DNA of 20,426 bases from TMP-24 sp964600685 (GCA_964600685.1 CAZRKU010000051.1:1-20426), one strand, 5' to 3'. Positions 6,935-15,598 are shown, numbered from the stretch's first letter. Notes: a model not told the origin generated them from the sequence alone. A program made the numbers and translations.

Positions 6935-9481
6935 ATGGCCACCAACCGGTCAGAGGATGACAGGATCCTGCGTGCGTTGCGCTGGCCGCTGCGGATCACG
7001 TTTGCCGGGCTTGTCGCCGAACGGATCACCCGGGCGTTCTGGCCGGTCTGGACCATCCTCTTTGCCGCACTGGCCACGCTCGCCTTCGGGTTTCAGGACA
7101 GGGCCTCGGTCGAACTTTTCTGGCTCTTCTCCATTGCCGTGCCGCTCTGCCTTGCCTTGGCACTCTACCAGGGGGTCCGCGCCTTCCGCTGGCCGGGAAG
7201 GGAGGAAGCGCGGGCGCGCCTCGACGCGACACTGCCGGGCCGGCCGCTGGCCGCGCTGGGTGACCGGCAGGCCCTTGGCGTTGCGGATGACCAGTCGCGT
7301 GCGGTCTGGAGGGCGCATCTGGACCGGATGCGCGCCCGGCTGCGCGGCGCCAAAGCCCCGGCCCCCGACCTGCGCCTGGCGGCCCGCGATCCCTTCGCGC
7401 TGCGCTACGCGGCCCTTGTGGCGCTGATCGTCGCCGGGCTTTTTGGCTCTGTCTGGCGGATCGCAAATGTCTTGCAGCCGGTGGAACCGGCCGTCGCCAA
7501 TGCGCCCGCAGCCGCATGGGAAGGGTGGATCGAGCCGCCCGCCCATACCGGACGCCCGACCCTCTACCTGGCCAAGATCGACGCCGGACCGCTGGAACTG
7601 CCGCAAGGCAGCCGGGTCATCCTGCGGCTTTACGGCCCGTCGGGGGCTTTCGCCGTGCGGCAGGGTCTTTCGGCCCAACCCGCCCCCGCGCCGGATGCGC
7701 CCGCGCAAACCTCATTCGATTTCACCGTCGATCACTCCGGCCCGTTGGCCATCGAGGGGGAAGGCGGGCGGGAGTGGCAGGTCACGGTTCTTGCCGACCA
7801 GCCGCCCATCGTGGCGCTGACCGGGCCGATGGATCGCAAGGCCGATGGCCGCATGGTTCAGCCCTTCACCGCGAAGGACGACTTCGCCATCACTGGCGGC
7901 GAGGTCCGGTTCGAACTCGACCTTGCCGCGGTCGACCGTCGCTTTGGACTTGCCGCCGACCCCGAGCCGCTTCCCGCGCTGGTCTTTGACCTGCCCCTGC
8001 CGATGACCGGCCGGCGGGCCGAGGTGAGCGAGGTTCTGGCCGAGAATGCCTCGGAACATCCCTGGGCCAATTTGCCGGTGCGGATGACCCTGTCGGTGCG
8101 CGATGCGCTGGGCCAGACCGCCAGCACCGAACCCCGGTCGCTGCTTCTGCCGGGGCGGCGGTTCTTCGACCCGCTCGCCGCCGCCGTGATCGAGATGCGC
8201 CGCGATCTTCTCTGGTCGCGCAAGAACAGCGAACGTGCCGACCAGATCCTGCGCGCCATCACCCACCGGCCCGAAGGCTTCGTGCGGAGCGAACGTGCCT
8301 ATCTGATGTTGCGGGTCGCCATCCGCCGCCTGACCGCGGCGCGGGCCCAGGGCCTGATCTCCGTCGCGGTGCGTGACGAACTGGCCAAGGCGCTGTGGGA
8401 AGCGGCGCTGCAGATCGAGGATGGCGGGCTGGCCGACGCGCTTGAGCGGATGAAACGCGCGCAGGACCGGCTCTCGCAGGCGATGAAGAACGGCGCGAGC
8501 AAGGACGAGATTGCCAAGCTGATGGACGAACTGCGTGAGGCGACCGACGCGTATCTCGACATGCTCGCCGAGCGCGGCACCGAAGACCCTGCCGAAAAGT
8601 TCACCGAAAATGATCGGGGCCAGCCGATCACCGACGACCAGATCGCGCAGATGATGGATGAGATCCAGCGCCTGATGGAAGAGGGCCGCATGGCCGAGGC
8701 GCAGGAGTTGCTCGATCAGCTCAACCAGCTGATGGAGAATCTGAAGGTCACCCAGGGCGAAGGCGGCGAGGGGCGGCAAAGCCCTGGCGGCAAGGCCATG
8801 CGCGACCTGGGCGAGACATTGCGCAATCAGCAGGATCTGTCCGACGATGCCTTCCGGCAGGGCCAGAACCGCCCGCCGGGTCAGGGTCGGCCGGGGCAGG
8901 AAGGCGATCAGCCGATGCCGGGCGACGGGCAGGGCCAGCAGGATCAGGGCGGGCAGGGCGCCGTCGGGCAGGATGGCCAGAGCCTTGCCGACCGGCAGAG
9001 GGCGCTCAGGCGCGAACTTGACCGCCAGACGCAGGCGCTGCCCGACGCGCAGGGCCAGGATGCCGACCGCGCGCGCCGCGCGCTGGGCGAGGCGGGCCGC
9101 GCCATGGATCAGGCCGAAGAGGCGCTGCGCGACGGCGACCTGCCTGAAGCGATCGACCGGCAGGCCGATGCGATCAACAACCTGCGCGAAGGGATGCGCA
9201 GTCTGGGCGAGGCCTTCGCGCAGGACCAGAACCGGCTGCCCGGTGCCGATGGTCAGGCGCAGGGCGATCCGTCCCGCGAAGTCCCGCGCGATCCCCTTGG
9301 GCGCGAGGGTAATGGCCAGGGCAGCGTCTTCGGGCTTGAGGAGAACCGGGACGCGCTGGGTGCCAAGGATGTCTACCGCCGCGCCCGCGATCTTCTGGAC
9401 GAAATCCGCCGGCGCTCGTCGGAGCGGACGCGACCGGAGGCCGAGCTTGACTACCTCAACCGCCTTCTGGATCAGTTCTGA
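6935..9481 (+). CDS. DUF4175 / TIGR02302 family membrane protein
   Basis: This 848-residue protein matches the architecture of an uncharacterised alphaproteobacterial family. Hydrophobic segments lie near the N-terminus (VWTILFAALATLAFGF, ELFWLFSIAVPLCLALAL, and later YAALVALIVAGLFGSVW). A beta-rich region follows, then helical charged stretches, and a long Gln/Gly/Asp-rich low-complexity part around 9000 (runs such as GQGQQDQGGQGAVGQDGQ). The C-terminus returns to a conserved-looking helix ending YLNRLLDQF. Function is unknown; the large C-terminal part is predicted outside the cytoplasm. An ATG at 6896 overlaps lysA. The ATG at 6935 follows AGGAACGGAAC and starts MATNRSEDDRILRALRWPL, which fits the family better. 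It is convergent with the zinc-ribbon gene, 4 bases apart. Confidence 0.85.
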   Translation: MATNRSEDDRILRALRWPLRITFAGLVAERITRAFWPVWTILFAALATLAFGFQDRASVELFWLFSIAVPLCLALALYQGVRAFRWPGREEARARLDATLPGRPLAALGDRQALGVADDQSRAVWRAHLDRMRARLRGAKAPAPDLRLAARDPFALRYAALVALIVAGLFGSVWRIANVLQPVEPAVANAPAAAWEGWIEPPAHTGRPTLYLAKIDAGPLELPQGSRVILRLYGPSGAFAVRQGLSAQPAPAPDAPAQTSFDFTVDHSGPLAIEGEGGREWQVTVLADQPPIVALTGPMDRKADGRMVQPFTAKDDFAITGGEVRFELDLAAVDRRFGLAADPEPLPALVFDLPLPMTGRRAEVSEVLAENASEHPWANLPVRMTLSVRDALGQTASTEPRSLLLPGRRFFDPLAAAVIEMRRDLLWSRKNSERADQILRAITHRPEGFVRSERAYLMLRVAIRRLTAARAQGLISVAVRDELAKALWEAALQIEDGGLADALERMKRAQDRLSQAMKNGASKDEIAKLMDELREATDAYLDMLAERGTEDPAEKFTENDRGQPITDDQIAQMMDEIQRLMEEGRMAEAQELLDQLNQLMENLKVTQGEGGEGRQSPGGKAMRDLGETLRNQQDLSDDAFRQGQNRPPGQGRPGQEGDQPMPGDGQGQQDQGGQGAVGQDGQSLADRQRALRRELDRQTQALPDAQGQDADRARRALGEAGRAMDQAEEALRDGDLPEAIDRQADAINNLREGMRSLGEAFAQDQNRLPGADGQAQGDPSREVPRDPLGREGNGQGSVFGLEENRDALGAKDVYRRARDLLDEIRRRSSERTRPEAELDYLNRLLDQF

Positions 9482-9485
9482 GAGT

Positions 9486-10238
9486 TCAGCCCGATGGCGC
9501 GTCTGTCGATTTGAGTGACTCAGTCGTCGTGCGCATGCTGTTCTCCAGCCACAGCCGCATCCCGTCTACAGCCGCGGTATAACGCCCCAGCAGCGGTTCG
9601 CTGGCCGGAACCGCCCGGCTGATGCCTCCGGCGAAAATGTAGACGAGCAGAAGCAGGCTCATCCCCGAGATCGAGGTCAGGAACCCGCGCCGGAACCCGC
9701 TGCGCCGCTGGCGCAGGGTTTCGGGCGCACCAAGGGCCGCGGGTTCGTTGCGCCGCTCCGATGTCGGCCGCAGGGTCGAGTTGATCTCCTCGATGTCAGG
9801 CAGAAGTTCGCGCCGTGACGCCTTGGCCACGAGCGCCGCTTCGGCATGGGGCCGGTCCTCGCCTTCGCCCTCGCTCGCCGCCTGTGGCTCGGGCGCGACA
9901 GGTGGAACGGACAGCGGTTCGGCGCGCGGCGCGCTCAGGCCAAGATCGGTCTGGGTCTCAAGGCTGCTGCCTTCGGCCTCGCGTGCGCGGGTCTCGCGCT
10001 CCGCTTCTTCGCGCAGGACCGACAGGACGGCGTCATCGAGGGAGCGGCGGCGCAGCGCCTCGGGCGGGATCGCTTCGGCGGCCCGTGGCGTCGCCCCTTC
10101 GTCCGGTGCATCCGCCGGATGGGCCGCCTGAAACCAGGTGTGCCCGCAACTGGAACATTGCACGTCACGCCCGCCCTCGGGGATCACGGCATCGTCCACT
10201 TCATACTGCGCATCACAATTCGGGCAGATCAGCCGCAT
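9486..10238 (-). CDS. Zinc-ribbon (MJ0042-type) single-pass membrane protein
   Basis: The N-terminus is a zinc ribbon: MRLICPNCDAQYEVDDAVIPEGGRDVQCSSCGHTWF, with two CxxC pairs at 5-8 and about 28-31. A long acidic, Pro/Ala/Glu-rich linker (about residues 40-170) follows, then one hydrophobic segment (FLTSISGMSLLLLVYIFAGG) and a short C-terminal domain. Proteins of this layout are usually annotated as zinc-ribbon or MJ0042-family proteins and have no established function. The gene is divergent from ftsE, a common pairing in Rhodobacterales, which hints at a link with cell division or envelope genes, but that is context only. Confidence 0.85.
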   Translation of the reverse strand: MRLICPNCDAQYEVDDAVIPEGGRDVQCSSCGHTWFQAAHPADAPDEGATPRAAEAIPPEALRRRSLDDAVLSVLREEAERETRAREAEGSSLETQTDLGLSAPRAEPLSVPPVAPEPQAASEGEGEDRPHAEAALVAKASRRELLPDIEEINSTLRPTSERRNEPAALGAPETLRQRRSGFRRGFLTSISGMSLLLLVYIFAGGISRAVPASEPLLGRYTAAVDGMRLWLENSMRTTTESLKSTDAPSG

Positions 10239-10287
10239 GCACTTTCCATCCGCTCAGTCGATACCTGCCGATTGGCTGGGCCATTCC

Positions 10288-10313
10288 GGCCTTTGCTTTC
10301 TGGCCTTTGCTTT
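10288..10313. repeat. 12-bp direct repeat in the zinc-ribbon/ftsE intergenic region
   Basis: GGCCTTTGCTTT occurs at 10288-10299 and again at 10302-10313 (14-bp period), in the 148-bp space between the divergent starts. It could be a regulator site or a small slippage duplication. Confidence 0.4.
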
Positions 10314-10386
10314 TCGCATGTTGTAGCAAGCCAAGGGCATGGGGCCAAGCTTTTGTGCGGGGCACAGTGCGAAAAGCAAGGAAGGC

Positions 10387-11094
10387 GTGACCGATTATCG
10401 CGCACTTCAGGGGGCAGGCGGGTTGATCGAATTTCATGATGTCACATTGGGTTATGCCGATCGTGACCTTCTGTTGGGCGTGACGATGAAGCTCGCGCCG
10501 GGGTCGTTCCATTTCCTGACCGGCCCGTCGGGTGCGGGCAAGACCTCGCTGATCAAGCTCTGTTATGGCGAAATGGCCGCACGATCCGGCCGGATCGCCG
10601 TCTTTGGTCAGGATCTGGGCACGCTATCGCGCAACGACACCGCGAAGATGCGTCGCCGGATCGGCATCGTGCATCAGGACTGCCAGTTCCTCGATCATCT
10701 GACCGTCGCGGAGAACATCGCGCTCCCCCTGCAGGTCGCGGGGCTGGAGGCGGACGATCAGTCGCTCGGCGAACTCCTGGGCTGGGTCGGACTGGGGGAG
10801 CGGGCCGGCGCGCGCCCGCCGTCCCTGTCCGGGGGGGAACGTCAGCGTGCGGCACTTGCCCGCGCCGTCATCACCTCGCCCGACCTGATTCTGGCCGACG
10901 AGCCGACCGGGAACATCGACTGGGACATGTCGCTCAGGCTCCTCAGGCTGCTGACCGAACTCAACCGCATGGGCAAGACGGTGCTGATGGCGACGCATGA
11001 CCTGAACCTGATCCGGGCGGCCAAGACCCATGTCGCGGCGCGGGTGCTGCGCATTCAGGGCGGCAGGCTGCAACTGGCGGGGGCGGATCTGTGA
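10387..11094 (+). CDS. ftsE: Cell-division ATP-binding protein FtsE
   Basis: ATPase of the FtsEX complex, which couples the divisome to peptidoglycan hydrolase activation. Visible motifs: Walker A GPSGAGKTS, Q-loop region VHQDCQFLDHLTVAEN, ABC signature LSGGERQR, Walker B LILADEPTGN, switch ATHD. It ends ARVLRIQGGRLQLAGADL. Start choice is uncertain. GTG 10387 follows AAGGAAGG and gives 235 residues. TTG 10423 follows AGGGGG at better spacing and gives 223 residues starting IEFHDV, close to the usual family length. An ATG at 10339 is open but too far upstream. The stop overlaps the ftsX start (TGATG). Confidence 0.93.
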   Translation: MTDYRALQGAGGLIEFHDVTLGYADRDLLLGVTMKLAPGSFHFLTGPSGAGKTSLIKLCYGEMAARSGRIAVFGQDLGTLSRNDTAKMRRRIGIVHQDCQFLDHLTVAENIALPLQVAGLEADDQSLGELLGWVGLGERAGARPPSLSGGERQRAALARAVITSPDLILADEPTGNIDWDMSLRLLRLLTELNRMGKTVLMATHDLNLIRAAKTHVAARVLRIQGGRLQLAGADL

Positions 11095-11996
11095 TGGAAC
11101 GGCTGAACCACATCCTGGCGCTGCTGACCGGCAATGCGCGTGCCGACCGCGTCGTGCCGCCGTCGGGCCATACCGCCACGCTGACCGGCCTGACCGCCGC
11201 AGCGATGGCTTTCCTCGCGGTCTTTGCCCTTGCGCTGTCGCTCTCCACCGGGCATCTGGCCGAGCGTTGGACCGGCGCGCTGGCCCGGACCGCGACCGTG
11301 CGCATTTCTGCCCCCGCCGACCAGATGGACCGGCAGACATCGAAAGTGCTGGAGGTTCTGGAAACCACGCCCGGCGTCGAGTTTGCCCGCGCGGTGACAA
11401 GCGACGAGACGCGGTCCCTGCTGGAACCCTGGCTCGGCCCCGACCTGCCGGTCGAAAGCCTGCCCATCCCCCAGCTGATCGAAGTGACCGAGGCGGCAGA
11501 AGGCTTCGATGCCGAAGGGCTGAAGCTGCGCCTCGCCGCCGAAGCGCCGGGTGCGGTTCTGGATGATCACATGCGCTGGCGCAAGCCGCTGATCGCCTCT
11601 GCCAACCGCATCCGGTCGATGGGCCTGCTGTCGTTGGTCCTGATCGGCGGTGCTACGGCGGCGATGATCACGCTGGCCGCGCAGGCGGCGCTGGCCGCGA
11701 ACGGGCAGGTTATCCGCACGCTGCGCCTGATCGGCGCCGAGGATGGCTATATCGCCCGTGCCTTCGTCCGCCGTTTCACCCTGCGCGCGCTGGTGGGGGC
11801 GCTGGCCGGCACGCTGGCCGGCATGATCGCCATAGCCTTCATGCCCGCTGCGGCCGAGGAGGGCGGCTTTCTGACCGGGCTTGGTTTCGCGGGTCTCGAA
11901 TGGCTTTGGCCCTTGGCGATTCCGCTGCTTGCCGCCATTGTGGCGCTGGTGGCGACCCGCGCCGCCGCCTACCGCACGCTGAGGACGGTCAGATGA
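11094..11996 (+). CDS. ftsX: Cell-division membrane protein FtsX
   Basis: Permease-like partner of FtsE in the inner membrane; it passes the ATPase signal to periplasmic cell-wall hydrolase activators. The 300-residue protein has one N-terminal helix (TGLTAAAMAFLAVFALALSL) and a periplasmic domain of about 120 residues. Three further membrane helices follow: MGLLSLVLIGGATAAMITLAAQAAL, ALVGALAGTLAGMIAIAFM and WLWPLAIPLLAAIVALV. This is the FtsX topology. The motif RTLRLIGAEDGYIARAFVRRF is typical of the FtsX C-terminal half. The ATG at 11094 shares a base with the ftsE stop; GTG 11091 is an alternative. The end overlaps the acyltransferase start by 4 bases. Confidence 0.93.
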   Translation: MERLNHILALLTGNARADRVVPPSGHTATLTGLTAAAMAFLAVFALALSLSTGHLAERWTGALARTATVRISAPADQMDRQTSKVLEVLETTPGVEFARAVTSDETRSLLEPWLGPDLPVESLPIPQLIEVTEAAEGFDAEGLKLRLAAEAPGAVLDDHMRWRKPLIASANRIRSMGLLSLVLIGGATAAMITLAAQAALAANGQVIRTLRLIGAEDGYIARAFVRRFTLRALVGALAGTLAGMIAIAFMPAAAEEGGFLTGLGFAGLEWLWPLAIPLLAAIVALVATRAAAYRTLRTVR

Positions 11997-12739
11997 GACT
12001 TGCGGCCCAGTATATCCTGTCGCTGATCTTCATCGGCCAGATGTATCTGGCGATGCTGGTGCTTGCGATCTGGTGGACGCCCTTCGTGCTCTTGCGCCGT
12101 GAAGCGGCCTTTGATGCTGTCCACTCCTATTGCCGCTGGGTGCGCTGGTCGGCGCAGGTTCTGGTTGGCCTGCGTTCGGAAATCCGGGGCGAGGTGCCGC
12201 AGGCCGAGGTTCTGATAGCCGCCAAGCACCAGAGCTTTTTCGACATCATCATGATCGTGTCGGTCGTGCCGCGCCCGAAGTTCATCATGAAGAAGGAACT
12301 GCTCCGGGCGCCGATCCTGGGCTGGTATGCCAGGAAGATCGGCTGCGTGCCGGTCGACCGCGGCAGGCGCAGCCGGGCGATGACGCAGATGGTGGCGGAT
12401 GTGAAGGCCGGGCGCGAAGCGCCGGGTCAGCTGATCATCTATCCGCAAGGCACCCGCGTCGCTGCCGGGGCCTACAAGTCCTACAAGATCGGGGTCGGGG
12501 TGCTTTACACCGAGCTCGGGCAGGATTGCGTGCCTGCCGCGACCAACGTCGGCGTCTTCTGGCCGCGCCACGGGCTCTTGCGCAAACCCGGTCTGGCGGT
12601 GGTCGAGTTTCTGCCGCGCGTTCCGGCCGGCCGCTCGGTCGAGGCATTCATGGCCGACCTTGAACCGGCGGTCGAGGGGGCCGCGAACCGGCTGATGGCC
12701 GAGGCCGGATTCGCCGTGACCGCCACCGCCCAAAGCTGA
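11993..12739 (+). CDS. 1-acyl-sn-glycerol-3-phosphate acyltransferase (PlsC family)
   Basis: Transfers an acyl group to lysophosphatidate to make phosphatidate, or acts on a related lysolipid, at the inner membrane. The 248-residue protein has a hydrophobic N-terminal segment (LSLIFIGQMYLAMLVLAIWW). The acyltransferase motif HQSFFD has His79 and Asp84. Then come KKELLRAPILGWYARKIGCVPVDRG and IIYPQGTR (150-155 region), a variant of the usual EGTR block, with a Gln in place of the Glu. The start overlaps the ftsX stop (ATGA), so it is translationally coupled to ftsEX. Rhodobacterales often carry it here. Exact substrate cannot be read from sequence, so no symbol is given. Confidence 0.9.
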   Translation: MRLAAQYILSLIFIGQMYLAMLVLAIWWTPFVLLRREAAFDAVHSYCRWVRWSAQVLVGLRSEIRGEVPQAEVLIAAKHQSFFDIIMIVSVVPRPKFIMKKELLRAPILGWYARKIGCVPVDRGRRSRAMTQMVADVKAGREAPGQLIIYPQGTRVAAGAYKSYKIGVGVLYTELGQDCVPAATNVGVFWPRHGLLRKPGLAVVEFLPRVPAGRSVEAFMADLEPAVEGAANRLMAEAGFAVTATAQS

Positions 12740-12749
12740 GGAGCTAGGG

Positions 12750-13121
12750 ATGGCCACCGACCCCGCCTTTGCCGACCATGTTCTGGATCAGGTCGGCGGC
12801 GCAGGCCGGGTCGCCATCCGGAAGATGTTCGGCGAATATGGTATCTATTGCGACGGCAAGGTCGTGGCGCTGGTCTGCGACAATCAGGTCTTCCTCAAGC
12901 CCTTGCCCGAGGCTGCCGCGCTGATCGGCACACCGGCCTATGGTCCGCCCTATCCGGGTGCGAAACCGCATCTCGTCCTTTCGGTCGAACTCGATGACCC
13001 CGATCTGATGGCGCGGCTGGTGCGCGCGGTGGCCGAGGCGCTGCCCGCGCCGAAGCCGAGAAAGCCGAAGGTCGACAGGAGGGCCAGCCCGGCAGCCGAT
13101 CAGGTCGGTCGAAGACCCTGA
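12750..13121 (+). CDS. TfoX/Sxy N-terminal domain protein
   Basis: The 123-residue protein holds just the TfoX N-terminal domain: IRKMFGEYGIYCDGKVVALVCDNQVFLKP, then AYGPPYPGAKPHLVLS. In gamma-proteobacteria TfoX/Sxy activates competence with CRP, but alphaproteobacterial N-domain-only proteins have no established role. The C-terminus is basic (PKPRKPKVDRRAS). GAGGAGCTAGGG precedes the ATG, a strong ribosome site, 10 bases after the acyltransferase stop, so it probably shares the ftsEX transcript. It is convergent with accA. The same frame stays coding-like after the stop (see 13140-13281). Confidence 0.88.
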   Translation: MATDPAFADHVLDQVGGAGRVAIRKMFGEYGIYCDGKVVALVCDNQVFLKPLPEAAALIGTPAYGPPYPGAKPHLVLSVELDDPDLMARLVRAVAEALPAPKPRKPKVDRRASPAADQVGRRP

Positions 13122-13281
13122 GGGCCATGTGGCATCCCGGTGGACGCATCGCTGGTCAAGGTCGCCCGCCGCCTGGCCACCGCCGGCGACCGGCTGGCCG
13201 ACCTGACGCAGGGACGGATCGCCGGTGCGGCCTGCGACCGGGAATGGCCGTCTTGGGTCGCCGGGAGCCTGCGGCAGACCC

Positions 13282-14241
13282 TCAGGCCGCCAGCCCCTTG
13301 GTACCCATGTCCAGGAACTTCTCGCGCCGTTCGCGCACGATGTCGGCGGGCTTCATCCGGGCGAAATCCTTCAGCACCGCCTCCAGTGCCTTGCCCACCG
13401 CTTTGATCGCCTCGTCCGGTTCGCGCTGCGCACCGCCCAGCGGTTCCTTGACGATCTGGTCGATCACGCCAAGCTTCAGGAGGTCCTGCGCCGTCAGCCT
13501 GAGTGCCGTCGCCGCCTCGCGCATCTTCTCGGCATCCTTCCACAGGATCGAGGCGCAGCCCTCGGGCGAGATCACCGAATAGATCGAATGTTCCAGCATC
13601 AGGATACGGTTGGCGGTGGCAAAGGCCACGGCCCCGCCCGATCCGCCCTCGCCGATCACGACCGAAACCAGCGGTACCGCGATCTCAAGGCATTTCTGGG
13701 TCGATCTTGCAATCGCCTCGGCCTGACCGCGCTCCTCCGCACCCTTGCCGGGATAGGCGCCGGGCGTGTCGATCAGCGTGATGACCGGCAGGCCGAACCG
13801 GTCCGCCATGTCCATCAGGCGGATCGCCTTTCGATAGCCTTCGGGACGCGCCATGCCGAAGTTCCGTTCGATGCGCGATTTGGTGTCATTGCCCTTTTCA
13901 TGGCCGATCACCATCACCGGCTGGTCATTGAAGCGGGCAAGCCCGCCCATCACCGCATGGTCGTCGGCGAAATTCCGATCCCCGGCCAAAGGGGTATATT
14001 CGGTGAACAGCGCCTCGATATAGTCGACGCAATGCGGCCGCTCGGCATGGCGCGCCACCTGGCATTTCCGCCAGGGATCGAGGTTCTTGTAAAGATCCTT
14101 CAGCATGTCGGCGGCCTTGCGGTCCAGTGCCGCGGCCTCCTTCTCGACATCCATCTTGTCGTTCTTGCGCGCGAGCGCCCGCAGTTCCTCGGCCTTGCCT
14201 TCGATCTCGGCCAGGGGCTTTTCGAACTCGAGGTAATTCAT
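13282..14241 (-). CDS. accA: Acetyl-CoA carboxylase carboxyltransferase subunit alpha
   Basis: With AccD it transfers the carboxyl group from biotin to acetyl-CoA to give malonyl-CoA, the first committed step of fatty-acid synthesis. The 319-residue protein has the full AccA pattern: YLEFEKPLAEIEGK, LYKNLDPWRKCQVARHAERPHCVDYI, FTEYTPLAGDRNFADD, IGHEKGNDTKSRIERNFGMARPEGYRKA, LIDTPGAYPGKGAEERGQAEAIA, IGEGGSGGAVAFATANRILMLEHSIYSVISPEGCASILWKD. GGGAGAGACAG precedes the ATG. A good promoter lies just upstream on the same strand. It is not adjacent to accD or accBC here, as is common. Confidence 0.97.
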   Translation of the reverse strand: MNYLEFEKPLAEIEGKAEELRALARKNDKMDVEKEAAALDRKAADMLKDLYKNLDPWRKCQVARHAERPHCVDYIEALFTEYTPLAGDRNFADDHAVMGGLARFNDQPVMVIGHEKGNDTKSRIERNFGMARPEGYRKAIRLMDMADRFGLPVITLIDTPGAYPGKGAEERGQAEAIARSTQKCLEIAVPLVSVVIGEGGSGGAVAFATANRILMLEHSIYSVISPEGCASILWKDAEKMREAATALRLTAQDLLKLGVIDQIVKEPLGGAQREPDEAIKAVGKALEAVLKDFARMKPADIVRERREKFLDMGTKGLAA

Positions 14242-14265
14242 CTGTCTCTCCCGTTGGGGTTGGGT

Positions 14266-14295
14266 TTATATGACCCGTGAAGGGGCTGAATGCAA
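14266..14295 (-). promoter_or_regulatory. accA: Candidate accA promoter
   Basis: On the minus strand TTGCAT (14295-14290), an 18-base spacer and ATATAA (14271-14266) sit about 25 bases before the accA ATG. The AT-rich -10 box stands out in this GC-rich DNA. Confidence 0.55.
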
Positions 14296-14346
14296 CTTGG
14301 CAGGATTGGTGGCCGGTTTTCCGGGCGACTTGCAGTCTTTGCCCGC

Positions 14347-15192
14347 TCAGCGGTGGTATGCCTCGAAGACATTCAGGACGACCGGCAAATGCAGCCCGTC
14401 CGGGCGTGCGTATGGCGCGAAGGCCACTTCGACCGCGGCCTTTACGGCGGCGCGGTCGCTGTCTGAAGCACCTGCGGATCGCAGGACAAAGGCGGCTGGC
14501 CCCAGGCTCGTCGCAAGTTCCGCTGCCCCCACCGCGCCACCTGGATGATGGAAATCAAACACTCGGGCCTGCACCGAAGGTTCCTCCCATCCCGCCTTGT
14601 GCATGAGCCCCACGACCCTGGCTCCGTCGGCGAAGGCCTGGGGGCCGGGGGCGTTGTCCGGTGCGCCGGGCGGTTCACCCAGCCGCGCCGCGGCGATGCG
14701 GCGCGGGATGCAGAACCAGGGGTTTTCCGATGGCGCGCCGAAGGTCAGGAACAAAAGCCTCCCGCCCGGCGCCGTTTCGCGGCGAATGTTGGCGAAGGCC
14801 GCGACCGGGTCGTCGAAGAACATCATGCCGAAGGCAGAAACCACCATGTCGAAAGGTCCGGGCAAATCGGCGGTCTGGGCGTCGGCCAACAGGAAGGACA
14901 GGTTCGGGCACCCGCCGGCGCGTTCCCGCGCACGCGCCAGCATCGGTTCGGAAATGTCGGCGGCGACCACCTCGCCGCGGGGCACCGCTGTCCCGGCAAG
15001 CTTCAGCGCCAGCCCTCCGCTGCCACAGCCGATCTCCAGAACCCGCGCCGGACGTGTGGCTGCGACCTCGGCGACGATATGGTCCGTTGCGGTGCGGTTC
15101 ATGGCCTCCATTTCGGCTTCGCGCGCCAGCCAGCGCCGACCGATCTCGCCGTTCCAGAAATTGGCCTGATCCCGGTTTGGCCCCGTGTTCAC
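14347..15192 (-). CDS. Class I SAM-dependent methyltransferase
   Basis: The 281-residue protein is a Rossmann-fold methyltransferase. The SAM loop ARVLEIGCGSGGLALKLA is motif I. VVAADISEPMLARAR is motif II, with the acidic residue that binds the SAM ribose. Then LLADAQTADLPGPFDMVVSAFGMMFFDDP and GGRLLFLTFG complete the methyltransferase-11/25 pattern. The C-terminal 110 residues are variable and the substrate is unknown. Two GTG starts are possible: 15201 lies directly on the purine-rich GGGGGA, while 15192 has it at 9 bases spacing and is preferred. It is transcribed towards accA, 105 bases away, but accA has its own promoter. Confidence 0.85.
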   Translation of the reverse strand: MNTGPNRDQANFWNGEIGRRWLAREAEMEAMNRTATDHIVAEVAATRPARVLEIGCGSGGLALKLAGTAVPRGEVVAADISEPMLARARERAGGCPNLSFLLADAQTADLPGPFDMVVSAFGMMFFDDPVAAFANIRRETAPGGRLLFLTFGAPSENPWFCIPRRIAAARLGEPPGAPDNAPGPQAFADGARVVGLMHKAGWEEPSVQARVFDFHHPGGAVGAAELATSLGPAAFVLRSAGASDSDRAAVKAAVEVAFAPYARPDGLHLPVVLNVFEAYHR

Positions 15193-15362
15193 CCGCAGCA
15201 CTCCCCCGCTGCGCGCAGCTTAGACGCAGCGTCGCGCAAGTCCAAGAAGTTCAGCGCCGGGGCAGTGCCTTGTCGGATGGCGCGAACCCGGCAAGATCTG
15301 CCACGTCTGCCTCGGATGGAGGAGGGTCTGGAAGAAAGGCGGGCAGGTTCGCGGGTCCATAT

Positions 15363-15587
15363 GTGCGACCGCTTCTCGGGGTGATCGACCCGGTCCATGC
15401 CAACCCTTCGGGGGATCTGTCGCCGGATGCACTGGCCGATGTTGCCGCGCTCACCCGGTTTCACTCTCACCGGGTCTTTCACGTGACGACCGGGGAAATC
15501 GCGGCCGATGCCGTGCGCCGGGTGCGGATGCGCCGTGCCGCCTTCTGGCTGGGGCCAACCGGCCAACCGATGTCTGCATGCCGCTGA
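15363..15587 (+). CDS. Possible small hypothetical protein or gene fragment
   Basis: A plus-strand frame from GTG 15363 to TGA 15587 gives 74 residues (VRPLLGVIDPVHANPSGDLS... ending GPTGQPMSACR). The third codon positions are strongly G/C, as in the real genes here, and the composition is protein-like. I see no clear ribosome site and recognise no family. It could be a remnant of a larger gene whose 5' part is lost, since the frame is open upstream without a good start. Low confidence. Confidence 0.25.
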   Translation: MRPLLGVIDPVHANPSGDLSPDALADVAALTRFHSHRVFHVTTGEIAADAVRRVRMRRAAFWLGPTGQPMSACR

Positions 15588-15598
15588 AAGACTGATGA

